Positions 29,893-39,348 are shown, counted from the first letter of the stretch. The stretch is DNA of 64,000 nt from Bacteroidota bacterium (GCA_029237825.1 JAQZBQ010000002.1:186001-250000); one strand, 5' to 3'. Program-made: numbers and translations. Notes: generated from the sequence alone by a model not told the origin.

Positions 29893-31101
29893 GTGCATTC
29901 ATTGTTAAATATTTCAGTTATTGAGTTAGATTTCCACCATGATTCGCTGGATGGCTTTCTGAAAATATTTCAAAATACGAACCATCAAATTAAGGTATTT
30001 ACCACATTAAAAAACATCAAATTCTTAAGCGATATTTCTTATTCAGATAATATTACTTTCGTAGAATATTCAGGAGGATCTAAATATTTATTTTTGAAAA
30101 AGAATAGGTCCCTATTAAATGGATCAGATCTAATATTTATAAATACTATCGCAAATGATTTCGGTGCATATTTAGCCATCAATAAAAGAAATACTGTGGT
30201 GTTGAGGGTGCATAATGTGAATAAACAGTTTTTTCCGTTTCAAAATATCTTTATCCCACATTCTCTATATTTTACATGGAAATTCATATCTTATGTTGCT
30301 CGGCAATGCCTGGGCAAAGGTTTTTTATGGTTTCGTGCTGCCGTGAATAAACGGATCAACTATTTTACGTTTCCTGATAGTAGTATTACTGAATATGTCA
30401 GGCAAAACGGAATTTTAGCACCTGTTAAAATTATTGAGCCCATACCGTTAAAAATTTTTAATGAGAGTGATACTGCTTTTTCACAGTTTGACAATGTATT
30501 GAACGTTACCATTATTGGTGCAATCGATGCAAGGCGACGTCAATATGAACAAACTATTGAAGCGTTTTCTCTGATTTATAAAATAGAAAATCCCCCGGTA
30601 ATTAATTTAACCATTTTGGGAAAGAGCACGGGCTCATATGGGAGTGAAATTGTAGCTAAACTTAAAAAAATTTCTCATCCTCATTTTAACTTAACCACCT
30701 TCCATTCACTGGTTCCCGAAACCGAATTTATCAGAGTAATCAAAAACACCCATTTAATTATTAGTCCCATCACAGCCAATGCTACAACCGATATTTTCAA
30801 AGAGGTGTATGGAAAGACGAAAACTACTGGCAGCATCCTGGATTTTCTGAAATTTGGTAAAATTACATTGGTTCCTTCGCATTATTCGCCTCCTTCTGAA
30901 TTAGTTGATTTCATATTAAAATATCAAAATCCTCAGGAATTGAAATCCCTTATCATGAGTTTGGTGTCTGATAAGAAAATAAATACACTCGGTAGGCTTT
31001 CACTTCAATATGTTCGCGAAAACTATAATCAGGAATCTGTTTTAAAGAAAACATTGTCTATTTTTACATCTCTTATTAAACATGGGCAGATTCATAAATA
31101 A
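29893..31101 (+). CDS. Glycosyltransferase, GT-B fold (family 4-like)
   Basis: 402 residues, starting with GTG at 29893 (a TTG at 29902 is the only close alternative). The N-terminal Rossmann half shows IKVFTTLKNIKFL and VLRVHNVNKQFFP, and the C-terminal half starts with NVTIIGAIDARRRQYEQTIEAF, the strand-loop typical of GT-B nucleotide-sugar domains, followed by LTILGKSTG and a late GSILDFLKFGK segment. The EX7E motif is degenerate. Cytoplasmic sugar transfer to a lipid-linked glycan is the likely role. Its end overlaps the first FkbM gene by 20 bases. Confidence 0.72.
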   Translation: MHSLLNISVIELDFHHDSLDGFLKIFQNTNHQIKVFTTLKNIKFLSDISYSDNITFVEYSGGSKYLFLKKNRSLLNGSDLIFINTIANDFGAYLAINKRNTVVLRVHNVNKQFFPFQNIFIPHSLYFTWKFISYVARQCLGKGFLWFRAAVNKRINYFTFPDSSITEYVRQNGILAPVKIIEPIPLKIFNESDTAFSQFDNVLNVTIIGAIDARRRQYEQTIEAFSLIYKIENPPVINLTILGKSTGSYGSEIVAKLKKISHPHFNLTTFHSLVPETEFIRVIKNTHLIISPITANATTDIFKEVYGKTKTTGSILDFLKFGKITLVPSHYSPPSELVDFILKYQNPQELKSLIMSLVSDKKINTLGRLSLQYVRENYNQESVLKKTLSIFTSLIKHGQIHK

Positions 31102-31951
31102 ATTAAAGTATAAGCTATACTTTTCTGCCACCGTACTTTTTCCGTTGTTTTTTAAAAAGAGATTTTTCAGAAATCTACATGAGGGTCTATCAACACCAAA
31201 ACTCTGCCATCTCTTACCAGAAAAGGAGATGCTTGTTCTCTATTTTTTGCTGAAGGATAATCATGTTGCAGTAGATATTGGCGCTAACAATGGTGCATAC
31301 AGTTATTTTTTTAAAGAAATTAAACACGCAAAAACGGTTTACGCTTTCGAGCCTCTGCCAAGCCTTTTTCTTAAGCTCAAAATCTGGTTTAAAGATATTG
31401 TATTGTTTAATATTGCTTTAAGTAACCAAAAGGAAAAGACTAAGATCCATATTCCAATTATAAACGATCGTCTTTACGAATCCCGTGCAAAACTTGACAA
31501 TTTAAAAGAAGTTAACGAAACCGACTTTCAGGAAATTGCCATTGAGACCGATACTCTGGATAATGTACTCAGTGTACTGAAGCTTGAACATTTAGATGTG
31601 ATTAAGATTGATATTGAAGGCCATGAATTAAAGGCAATTTCAGGAGCAAAGGAATCAATCAGTCGGTTTAGGCCATTTTTATTGGTAGAATTGGAAAGCA
31701 GGCATCACCATCAGTCTTTAATTGAACCCGTGGAAACAATTTGCGGGTTAAACTACCTGGTGTATTTCTTTAATTACTCCTCAAAAAGTTTGGAGCCTTT
31801 TTCCAGGTTTGAAAGTATTGAAATGCAGAATCCAGCTAATCAAAATACTTTTAGCTATATTAATAATTTTTTATGTGTTCCTTTTGAGAAGGCCGATGAG
31901 GTTGCTCGCGTAAATAATCAACTTAAAAGTTATTTTAACGGAAGTGTTTGA
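31082..31951 (+). CDS. FkbM family methyltransferase 1
   Basis: 289 residues. SAM-binding motif I is VAVDIGANNGAYSYFF near residue 60, motif II VYAFEPLPS, and the FkbM hallmark DVIKIDIEGHELKAISGA near residue 175, followed by FLLVELESRHH. FkbM enzymes O-methylate sugars or polyketides; in a glycan cluster the target is probably a hydroxyl on the polysaccharide. The first residues are basic and hydrophobic and could make a membrane-associated helix. Starts inside the preceding glycosyltransferase and ends overlapping the second FkbM gene, so all three are coupled. Confidence 0.88.
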   Translation: MGRFINKLKYKLYFSATVLFPLFFKKRFFRNLHEGLSTPKLCHLLPEKEMLVLYFLLKDNHVAVDIGANNGAYSYFFKEIKHAKTVYAFEPLPSLFLKLKIWFKDIVLFNIALSNQKEKTKIHIPIINDRLYESRAKLDNLKEVNETDFQEIAIETDTLDNVLSVLKLEHLDVIKIDIEGHELKAISGAKESISRFRPFLLVELESRHHHQSLIEPVETICGLNYLVYFFNYSSKSLEPFSRFESIEMQNPANQNTFSYINNFLCVPFEKADEVARVNNQLKSYFNGSV

Positions 31952-32793
31952 TAAAATACGTCCTTGCTATTCCTTATAGAATATTAAATATTATGAAAAA
32001 TTTACTTATCAATGGATTAAAAATGTGTTTCGACTCACGTGGCGGCCAACGCTTTCTCGAGAAATTGCACCTTCTGATTTTATACCTTCAAAATTATGGT
32101 TTGTCTGGCGAATGCGATTCGAGTGGCGAAGTAAACGCGTTAAAAAAAGCAGCGGAAACGTTAAATAAGAAACCTGCAGTTTTAATTTTCGATATTGGAG
32201 CCAATATTGGAAAGTACGCTACTAACTTTACTAAACTATTAACCACTAAATACACCATTCATTGTTTTGAACCTTCACCTGAAACGTTCAAAATTCTTAA
32301 GAATAACACGAGCCATGATCCACATATCACCGCTCATTGCCTTGGGATGGGAAATGAGGAAATGGAAAGTATTTTATTTTCAAATGAATTAACCAATACA
32401 CATTCATCGTTGATTCAACGCGATATGTCACATTGGGATGAGGCGTATAACTTAAAGAATACAGAAAAAGTAGTAATTACCACGCTTGATAATTTTTGCC
32501 GAAAAAATGATATTGGCTTTATTGATTTTATGAAAATTGATATTGAAGGGTATGAATGGAATTTTTTTAAAGGCGCTAAAACCACCCTTGAAAACAGAAA
32601 TATTGGGATGATTCAATTTGAGCTTGGGGTAGGGGCAGTCGATGGGAAATATTTTTTCAAAGACATATATTATTTGTTGAATAAAAATTACCGTATTTAC
32701 AGAATTACTAAAAATAGTTTATACGAAATTGTAAAATATAAGGAGCAGTATGAAATATTCCTTACTACTAATTATTTAGCTATTTTAAGATAA
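31948..32793 (+). CDS. FkbM family methyltransferase 2
   Basis: 281 residues if the TTG at 31948 is used (4-base overlap with the preceding stop). The ATG at 31993, giving 266 residues, is an equally good start. Motif I is LIFDIGANIGKYATNF, motif II IHCFEPSPETF, and the FkbM core is FMKIDIEGYEWNFFKGA, followed by GMIQFELGVGAV. It shares the family fold with its neighbour but differs throughout, so the pair is not a recent duplication and may methylate two different positions. C-terminal residues are Tyr/Lys-rich. Confidence 0.88.
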   Translation: MIKYVLAIPYRILNIMKNLLINGLKMCFDSRGGQRFLEKLHLLILYLQNYGLSGECDSSGEVNALKKAAETLNKKPAVLIFDIGANIGKYATNFTKLLTTKYTIHCFEPSPETFKILKNNTSHDPHITAHCLGMGNEEMESILFSNELTNTHSSLIQRDMSHWDEAYNLKNTEKVVITTLDNFCRKNDIGFIDFMKIDIEGYEWNFFKGAKTTLENRNIGMIQFELGVGAVDGKYFFKDIYYLLNKNYRIYRITKNSLYEIVKYKEQYEIFLTTNYLAILR

Positions 32794-32795
32794 AC

Positions 32796-34265
32796 GTGGG
32801 GGTAATTAAGCGTCAAGGAATAAAGAACATTTTTATTACTTATATCGGAGTGGTAATTGGTGCTATTAGTGCTATTTTCATTCAACCCGCTTTTTTAACG
32901 TCAACAGAATTAGGTTTCACCAGGAATCTGTACAATTTTTCATTTTTGTTGAGTATTGCTTTGCCTCTTGGGTTGCCAAATATTATATTGAGATTTTTTC
33001 CCCAATACAAAGAAGGCAAAGAAATAAAAAAATACTTCTTAGGTTTTATTCTTTTTTACTTATTGATATCAAGCCTGGTCTCAACTGGATTATTTTTAAT
33101 TTTTAAAAATCAAATTGTTGGCCTTTACAAAACAGAGTCAAGCTTATTTATTTCTTACTTTTTGTGTGTTGTTCCCTATGCACTCATTATAGCATTTAAT
33201 TCGTCACTTACCGCATATAGCCAGGCAGTGTTTAAATCAACTGTCCCGTCTTTTTTAAACGATGTCGTTTCAAGGATGTTAGTGATCATTATTACGGTCC
33301 TTTATTTTTATCGGCTGATCCCATTTGATTATTATGTTTTGTTTTTGTTACTTATTTACTTGTTGGTGTCCGTTATCTTGATGTTTTACCTTAATCAATT
33401 TAATCTCATATCGTTTAAGATTAAGGCCAATGTAATCAAATCTATTCCATTACGTCGCGTTATTCCATACGGTTTGACGTTGTGCATCATATCATTTACT
33501 TCTTATGGATTAAAAAGTATTGATGCGATTGTCTTAGGTGTTTCATCTTTAAGTAATGTTGCGGTATATTCAACAGCGGTTTTCCTAGCAATGTTCATCG
33601 AAGTGCCGCTTGGATCAATTGAGCGGATCAGCCACTCTAAAATCGCAGAAAGCTACTCAAAAGGCAACTTTAGTGAAATGGAAAAGATTTATTCTGAATC
33701 GGTTAAATACCTTTTAGTTTTTGGAGGGTTTATATTTATCGGAATTAATGCCTGTTCGAAATTTGTTTTTCAGTTTTTACCTGAGGAGTATTCTCAGGCA
33801 GTTCATCTTGTTATGATTTTGAGTTTTGGTTGTCTTGTTAATGTGGCTACAGGAATAAATAATGCCATTATTTTTTATACAAACTATTTTAAAGGTGGTG
33901 GTGTACTGTTGGTGCTTGCTTTTGCTTTGACATTAATATTGGATGTGAGTTTTATTCCTCAGTACGGGATGACGGCCGCAGCAGTAATCACTGCTGCCGT
34001 GGCTATAATTTATAATGTTGCCAAGTTCTTAATTATTTATAATGGATTTGGTTTTCAACCCTATTCATTTCAGTCGGTAAAAATCGCTTTCATTATTGCC
34101 GTGTGTTTTGTTATTGCACTACTGCTTCCGCAGTTCACTAAGAATGCGGTATTAAACATAGTGTTGAACGGGATTCTGGTTTCTACAATTTATACTTTTT
34201 TGATATATAGAATAGAGGTGATCCCTGAGATTTTTGCTTCGGTGAAATCTAAGTTATTTAAATAG
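32796..34265 (+). CDS. Polysaccharide flippase (Wzx/MATE-like)
   Basis: 489 residues with 12-14 membrane helices over the full length, starting at GTG 32796, two bases after the preceding stop. The N-terminus (KRQGIKNIFITYIGVVIGAISAIF compressed to a helix with a basic start) and the repeated pattern of helices with LGLPNIILRFFPQYKEG between helices 2 and 3 match the oligosaccharide-flippase family. It should move lipid-linked repeat units to the periplasmic face. No Wzy-type polymerase or Wzz is found nearby, so the glycan may be short or made elsewhere. Confidence 0.88.
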   Translation: MGVIKRQGIKNIFITYIGVVIGAISAIFIQPAFLTSTELGFTRNLYNFSFLLSIALPLGLPNIILRFFPQYKEGKEIKKYFLGFILFYLLISSLVSTGLFLIFKNQIVGLYKTESSLFISYFLCVVPYALIIAFNSSLTAYSQAVFKSTVPSFLNDVVSRMLVIIITVLYFYRLIPFDYYVLFLLLIYLLVSVILMFYLNQFNLISFKIKANVIKSIPLRRVIPYGLTLCIISFTSYGLKSIDAIVLGVSSLSNVAVYSTAVFLAMFIEVPLGSIERISHSKIAESYSKGNFSEMEKIYSESVKYLLVFGGFIFIGINACSKFVFQFLPEEYSQAVHLVMILSFGCLVNVATGINNAIIFYTNYFKGGGVLLVLAFALTLILDVSFIPQYGMTAAAVITAAVAIIYNVAKFLIIYNGFGFQPYSFQSVKIAFIIAVCFVIALLLPQFTKNAVLNIVLNGILVSTIYTFLIYRIEVIPEIFASVKSKLFK

Positions 34266-34269
34266 AAGA

Positions 34270-35583
34270 ATGAAGAAAGTTCTCATCATAACCTATTATT
34301 GGCCGCCAACAGGTGGAGCTGGAGTTCAGCGCTGGTTGAAGTTCAGTAAATATTTTCGAGAGTTCGGTTGGGAACCGGTAATTTATACACCGTCCAACCC
34401 TGATTTTCCAATTCATGATGCAACGCTTTTAAAAGATATTCCGTCTGATTTAACAGTCCTTAAAACTCCCATTTCTGAACCGTATGATATATATCGTAAA
34501 GTTATGGGGAAGAAAAAAACCGAGACAGTAAATCAGGGTTTTCTCTCTGAAAGTAAGGAGAATTCTTTTTTACAGTCGGCCATGATATGGGTAAGGGGTA
34601 ATTTTTTTATTCCAGATGCAAGAAAATTCTGGATCAAACCTTCCACTTCCTTTTTAACAGATTATATTAAAAAAAATAAGGTTGACGCTATTATTAGTAC
34701 AGGACCTCCGCATAGCATGCACCTGATCGCGCTTGGATTAAAACAAAAATTCAATCTTCCTTGGATTGCTGATTTTCGGGATCCATGGACACAAATTGAT
34801 TTTTATAGCCAGTTAAAATTGTCGTCTTATGCGGATAATAAGCATCGAAAATTGGAAAATCAGGTATTAACCCAAGCCAATAAAGTTGTAACGGTTAGCC
34901 CATCCTGCGCCAGCGATCTTGAAAAATTAGGGCATAGAAAAGTCGATGTCATTACAAATGGTTTTGATACAGATGATTTTCAGCCCAGTGACAATGTGAA
35001 ATTGTTGGATGGTTTTTTATTGCATCATACCGGTGCTTTAAACAAAGACCGGAACCCCTATACTTTATGGAGAGTTCTTGGAGATCTGTGTAAAGAAAAT
35101 CCAGGAATAAAAAAAGAACTCGTTTTAAAATTTACCGGAAAAACAGACGCCATTGTTTTTGAGAGTTTAAAAGAACAAGGGATATTGGAGAATTCTCAAA
35201 AAACGGAGTATATGACTCACAGCGAAGTCGTGAAGATCATGATACAATCACCAATCTTATTATTGCCTTTAAATAACACACCAAATAATAAAGGTGTCTT
35301 GTCTGGTAAATTATTCGAATACTTAGCAGCTGGTCGACCCATATTTGGTGTGGGATTGCCGGATGGAGATGCAGCGGTTATTTTGAAAGAAACCGGCGCA
35401 GGTACAATGTGTGAGTTTAATGATTATGAAGGAATGAAAAAAGCAATACTGGTACTTTATGAGAAATACAAATCTAACCGGCTATTAATTAATTCATCTT
35501 CAATTGAAAAGTATTCAAGAAAAAATTGCGCAGAGGATTATACAGATCTCTTAAATGTGTTAGTTAATAATACAAAGAGATAG
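34270..35583 (+). CDS. Glycosyltransferase family 4
   Basis: 437 residues. The N-terminus MKKVLIITYYWPPTGGAGVQR is the usual GT4 acceptor-domain start, abbreviated by the YYWPPTGGAG loop. WIADFRDPW and VVTVSPSCASDL follow in the first domain, then LHHTGALNKDRNPYTLW opens the donor domain, and the sugar-nucleotide motif is SGKLFEYLAAGRPIFGVG (EX7E region) near residue 358. The role is transfer of a sugar in surface-glycan synthesis. It is the last gene of the island, 4 bases after the flippase gene, and its stop codon lies inside a long hairpin. Confidence 0.92.
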   Translation: MKKVLIITYYWPPTGGAGVQRWLKFSKYFREFGWEPVIYTPSNPDFPIHDATLLKDIPSDLTVLKTPISEPYDIYRKVMGKKKTETVNQGFLSESKENSFLQSAMIWVRGNFFIPDARKFWIKPSTSFLTDYIKKNKVDAIISTGPPHSMHLIALGLKQKFNLPWIADFRDPWTQIDFYSQLKLSSYADNKHRKLENQVLTQANKVVTVSPSCASDLEKLGHRKVDVITNGFDTDDFQPSDNVKLLDGFLLHHTGALNKDRNPYTLWRVLGDLCKENPGIKKELVLKFTGKTDAIVFESLKEQGILENSQKTEYMTHSEVVKIMIQSPILLLPLNNTPNNKGVLSGKLFEYLAAGRPIFGVGLPDGDAAVILKETGAGTMCEFNDYEGMKKAILVLYEKYKSNRLLINSSSIEKYSRKNCAEDYTDLLNVLVNNTKR

Positions 35584-35605
35584 GATTGTACCTATCTCTT
35601 TGTAT
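35570..35605. terminator. Long perfect hairpin at the end of the glycan island
   Basis: ATACAAAGAGATAGG and CCTATCTCTTTGTAT form a 15-base perfect stem with a 6-base loop. The stop codon of the glycosyltransferase is inside the left arm. A clean T-run is missing on either side, so it may be a weak or bidirectional terminator, or an mRNA-stabilising hairpin, between two convergent operons. Confidence 0.6.
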
Positions 35606-35633
35606 GCTTGTGCTACCACCTTAATTTTTTAAT

Positions 35634-36260
35634 TTAATTTACTTTCAATTTAAAAGTAACCTGAATATCTGTTTCTCCGGGAGCATATGAACCATCTTTT
35701 ACACCTGGTTGATGTTTTAATTCAATGGTTAACGGGGATTTAGGAGTCGCGGTGCCTGGCGCTGTCCATAAGGTTGATAAACCGATACCTCTATTGTTCG
35801 CATCTAGATCAAGATACTTTATATTAGTCATGCTTCCACTTAAATAAGTATTATATGGAGTTCCTGTTGGTGAATTGCTATTAAAAAAGATCATGTGGTC
35901 CACACCTTCTTCTTCAACCTCGTTCGAAATGGTATCAACAGGATTCTTCGTTTCATCTAATAATAAGATGGTAGTTTTATACACATGATTAGATAAAATA
36001 TTGATAACGGAATCCGCACCATTATTTGCAAATGTTGCCGGATTTCCACCCGGACCATCTAAATCTCTAAATACATACGTTGTACTTATATGAGTTGTCG
36101 TATCGTAAACTACTACTTTCATGGTTGTTATTAATTCCGACTCGTTTGTTGGAGGAGCGGGCTGTTCTACATCTGGTTCATTTTTTTTATCTTTTTTACA
36201 TGATGTAAAAGTAGTTGTAAGTGTTGCAATTAGGGCGACAAAGGTTATGATTGTTTTCAT
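35634..36260 (-). CDS. Lipoprotein of the TonB-receptor cassette
   Basis: 208 residues. Signal peptide with lipobox FTSC, lipid-attachment Cys21, followed by a Lys/Asp/Glu/Pro-rich linker (KKDKKNEPD) as in Bacteroidota surface-exposed lipoproteins. The mature part is beta-rich with two similar-looking Thr/Val strands (TMKVVVYDTTTH, HVYKTTILLLDE) and ends in DIQVTFKLKVN. It is not recognised as a known family. It starts 29 bases after the TonB receptor stop, so it is likely the receptor's surface lipoprotein partner. Confidence 0.75.
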   Translation of the reverse strand: MKTIITFVALIATLTTTFTSCKKDKKNEPDVEQPAPPTNESELITTMKVVVYDTTTHISTTYVFRDLDGPGGNPATFANNGADSVINILSNHVYKTTILLLDETKNPVDTISNEVEEEGVDHMIFFNSNSPTGTPYNTYLSGSMTNIKYLDLDANNRGIGLSTLWTAPGTATPKSPLTIELKHQPGVKDGSYAPGETDIQVTFKLKVN

Positions 36261-36289
36261 TTGTTTTAGATTGGTTTTATTATTGGTAT

Positions 36290-38629
36290 TTATTTTTTAT
36301 TGTAAATTATTAATGGGACCTTTATTCTCAATGTGAAATTTTTTCCCTGACTATTTGCAAAGTATCTGAATCTATCCAGATAGTCTCTGTATGCTTCATT
36401 CAATAAATTAGATGCAGTTAAGCTTATTTGTAGCTTTTGTTTTCCAAAAGCAAATGCGCCGCCGATTTCTGCGGACAATAATCCATATGCATTGGGTGGT
36501 GGAGCAAAATCAGAATTTGATGGAATACGCCATTGTTTAGTAATAAACTGATATCCGGCTTGAATGTATATTTCATCGACTTTTCCGGAAAGTGTTGTGA
36601 AGCCTTTAATATCTAATGAATATCTGTCAGAAGGCATATAGATCAAATAATCTTTGATGCTGTAATTCCATGCTCTTAGTATCATGGCTTTTGATGTAAT
36701 TTCTATATGGTTAAACAACTGTGTTTGTAGTTTCGCGTCAATACCACTAATTCTTACGTTTGCCTGTTCATAATTAAAAACCGGGTATGCTCCTTTTATG
36801 GTTAACTCTGGTTGAGCAGCAGGGTTCATGTAAATGAAGTTAGAAAACTCATTATGATACAAGGTTAGTTCAAAAATTGATTTTTTGGGTTGGTATAAAC
36901 TTGTCGCTGTAATATTGTAAACCTGTTCTGTTTTTAAATTTGCATCGCCTCTTTCTATGGAGCCTACGCCATGATGAACGCCATTGCTGTATAACTCGTT
37001 TGGGGCTGGTGCTCTCCAGGCTGAGCCAACGTTTATAAAAAAGTTTAAGTTATTTTTCGGTTTAATGATACTTCCAATGTTCCAGGAAATATTGCTAAAG
37101 TCTAACTCAGGTTTAACTAAATTATTTCCTATGTAATAAAAAGATCTCAAGTTTTTTTGATCATATCTGATTCCGGCTTCTAGTTCAAGGTGTTGTTTTA
37201 CATATCTTTCGCTGGCAAAAACTCCCCAGGTATTATTAATAAAATTAGGAACAAAAAAACGCCCCAGATAAACATTTTTCTGGTTCATATAGCTTCCACC
37301 AAATTGTCCTCTAAATGATTTTATGTTTAGGTGCTCTATCACTATATCTACTGTTTGTGAAGAAATGCGATAATCCAATTCTGGCTTATCAATAGCGGCG
37401 AGGGAATTGCTTAGGGGTTTGTGCTTATCGTATTCTTTTCTGATATTATACTGATATGCATATTGTACGTTGGCAATCCATCGCGGACTAAGATGCAGGT
37501 GAAATTTTGTTTTCGCTAATTCGTGTGATATATTCTGATAAGGCCTGTCTATTTCGTATGTAAAAGTTGCTAAGCTGTCCTGAGGTTTATTAGCACTAAA
37601 AGCATTTTTTAAATCGGTTAAATTGCCAATATGCGCACCGCTAAAAATTCCTATTGTGCTATTAAATTGCGAATAGTATCCTTCAATTCCCCAGTTTTTT
37701 CTATGATACCCAAGAGCATAAGAAAAATTCATTTCTTCTACCCCTGTATTTTTTAAATAGTATGTGGGCGTTTTAATCGTTCCCCCTTTTTTATATGTTC
37801 CCTGTACCCGCCAATTAAAACCTTTTATCTTATCGAAATTTCCTTGCAAAATTCCTGAAGCAACACCTGTTTGTCCATTGCTCATTCCAACTAAATTAAT
37901 TTCTCCTGTAACAGCAGCAGTGTCTGGTAGGTCATTTGGTTCTACTAGAATTACACCGGCCATGGCATCACTACCATAACGAACAGAATTTGCTCCCTTG
38001 ATAACCGATAATTTTTGAGCAATAAAAGGATCAATCTCAGGTGCGTGTTCATTTCCCCACTGTTGCCCTTCCTGTCTGATACCATTGTTTAAAATTAGTA
38101 TTCTGTAGCCCTGCATACCGTGAATCATAGGTTTTGAAATGGTACTTCCTGTATTTAACGTAGTAACACCGCTAATCAATTTTAAAGCTTCTCCTAATGT
38201 TTGACCTCTCGTTCCGTCAAGTTCTTTGGATTTCAGTTCATTAACGGTTTGAGTTTTAATAATATCAGGTTGTTTGTCCATAATATCTATTTGATTTAAT
38301 TCAACAGCACTATGCGGTAATTTAATGTTGAATCTTGTGTCCTTTAGTATAGAGACCGAAATTACAGTGTCCCTGCAGCCAACATGTCTAACAATAAACT
38401 GATAATTGCCTGCGCAGAGATTTGAAAAATGAAAACTACCATGTTCGTTGGTAATCTGCGTTTGATTATTTTCCTGCATAATGATAAATGTACCTTCCAG
38501 TTCTTTACCATCATCTAAATCAATCACACGCCCGCTAAACGAAAAGGGACAAGTTCCTTGAGCGCTGAAATTCAATCTTAGAAATAGAAAAAATACTACC
38601 AATATCAGAACATGATAACGCTGTTTCAT
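36290..38629 (-). CDS. TonB-dependent outer-membrane receptor, possibly for metal
   Basis: 779 residues. Signal peptide (residues 1-23), then a CarboxypepD_reg-like domain (about 28-110), a plug domain (about 120-230) with SKPMIHGMQGYRILILNNG and RQEGQQWGNEHAPEID, and a barrel to a terminal strand TLRIKVPLII. The RQEGQQWGNEHAPEID wording is common in Bacteroidota receptors that resemble the zinc receptor ZnuD, and the upstream His-rich gene supports a metal, but the substrate is inference. It lies 26 bases downstream of yidD and upstream of the lipoprotein, in one leftward unit. Confidence 0.88.
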   Translation of the reverse strand: MKQRYHVLILVVFFLFLRLNFSAQGTCPFSFSGRVIDLDDGKELEGTFIIMQENNQTQITNEHGSFHFSNLCAGNYQFIVRHVGCRDTVISVSILKDTRFNIKLPHSAVELNQIDIMDKQPDIIKTQTVNELKSKELDGTRGQTLGEALKLISGVTTLNTGSTISKPMIHGMQGYRILILNNGIRQEGQQWGNEHAPEIDPFIAQKLSVIKGANSVRYGSDAMAGVILVEPNDLPDTAAVTGEINLVGMSNGQTGVASGILQGNFDKIKGFNWRVQGTYKKGGTIKTPTYYLKNTGVEEMNFSYALGYHRKNWGIEGYYSQFNSTIGIFSGAHIGNLTDLKNAFSANKPQDSLATFTYEIDRPYQNISHELAKTKFHLHLSPRWIANVQYAYQYNIRKEYDKHKPLSNSLAAIDKPELDYRISSQTVDIVIEHLNIKSFRGQFGGSYMNQKNVYLGRFFVPNFINNTWGVFASERYVKQHLELEAGIRYDQKNLRSFYYIGNNLVKPELDFSNISWNIGSIIKPKNNLNFFINVGSAWRAPAPNELYSNGVHHGVGSIERGDANLKTEQVYNITATSLYQPKKSIFELTLYHNEFSNFIYMNPAAQPELTIKGAYPVFNYEQANVRISGIDAKLQTQLFNHIEITSKAMILRAWNYSIKDYLIYMPSDRYSLDIKGFTTLSGKVDEIYIQAGYQFITKQWRIPSNSDFAPPPNAYGLLSAEIGGAFAFGKQKLQISLTASNLLNEAYRDYLDRFRYFANSQGKNFTLRIKVPLIIYNKK

Positions 38630-38655
38630 AGTAGGGAAAAATTTTAAATTGAAAT

Positions 38656-38865
38656 CTATTTTACCGGGTCATATCCGCTTCCTCCCCAGGGATGGCAACG
38701 GCAAATACGCTTTATGGTTAGCCAGCTTCCTTTAAAAGTTCCATATTTGTTTATCGCATCTATTCCGTACTGGGAGCAGGATGGCGTAAACCGACAGGAA
38801 GGTCTAAGCAAGGGTGAAATTGCGTATTGGTAAAAGCGAATAATCGCCAGTGGTATTAATTTCAA
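38656..38865 (-). CDS. yidD: Membrane protein insertion efficiency factor YidD
   Basis: 69 residues, complete. The family block [18 protein letters not shown] with its three cysteines, followed by [24 protein letters not shown], is unmistakable. YidD helps YidC insert membrane proteins at the inner membrane. The start is TTG at 38865, giving [18 protein letters not shown]. Its place between the His-rich small protein and the TonB receptor, instead of beside rnpA and yidC, is unusual and probably accidental, although co-transcription with membrane proteins is seen. Confidence 0.97.
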   Translation of the reverse strand: MKLIPLAIIRFYQYAISPLLRPSCRFTPSCSQYGIDAINKYGTFKGSWLTIKRICRCHPWGGSGYDPVK

Positions 38866-38903
38866 ATTGTTTTTTTTAAGGGTTAGTAATTAATTCAGTT
38901 GAA

Positions 38904-39287
38904 TCAAGTTACTGGTGGCCCCCTTAATAGAGATGTATTGTAGTGGAGATGAAGAATACAGTCCTGGTGATAAAAAAAAGATGTTTGTTTTGAATTCTTA
39001 AGTGGTAGAAAATTAAGAATGAATTTAAAAACCGTGTAATAAACCGGTGTATCAAATTTTTCAAAATTGCAATCTCTTGTACCAAAAGATTCTTCTAAAC
39101 TAAAATCGGAACTCGTGTGAATTAAATGATGAACGTGACCCGAAAGTGAATGAAAATATACTTTAGGAACAGCCGCAAAAATGATAACTGTTAATAGTAT
39201 TAAAGTGAAAAATATTTTGAGTTTTGCCTTCAACAGATCAAATATACATATTGTATGTTTAATTCCCATTTTAGGGATTAGAAACAT
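38904..39287 (-). CDS. His/Cys-rich small membrane protein upstream of a TonB receptor
   Basis: 127 residues with one membrane or signal segment (about residues 24-41, FFTLILLTVIIFAAV) followed by a His-rich run, HSLSGHVHHLIH, a Cys in RDCNFEKFD, a second His/Cys patch in YHQDCILHLHY and a terminal SLLRGPP. Short proteins with this plan (membrane segment, His patch, CNFE-like Cys, end LRxPP) precede metal-type TonB receptors in many Bacteroidota, as far as I recall. Binding of Zn, Cu or Co in the periplasm is therefore likely. The start at ATG 39287 is preferred, but ATG seven codons in is possible. Confidence 0.68.
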   Translation of the reverse strand: MFLIPKMGIKHTICIFDLLKAKLKIFFTLILLTVIIFAAVPKVYFHSLSGHVHHLIHTSSDFSLEESFGTRDCNFEKFDTPVYYTVFKFILNFLPLKNSKQTSFFYHQDCILHLHYNTSLLRGPPVT

Positions 39288-39320
39288 GATGTGATAAATG
39301 TAAGTTATTTCCTTTAGTGT

Positions 39321-39347
39321 AAAAGCCCCTCCACAGAGGGGCTTTTT
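39321..39347 (-). terminator. Terminator after tRNA-Arg
   Basis: Stem AAAAGCCCCTC / GAGGGGCTTTT with a 4-base loop. Read on the minus strand it follows the tRNA directly and ends in a T-run, separating the tRNA from the downstream His-rich/yidD/TonB operon. Confidence 0.92.
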
Positions 39348-39348
39348 G

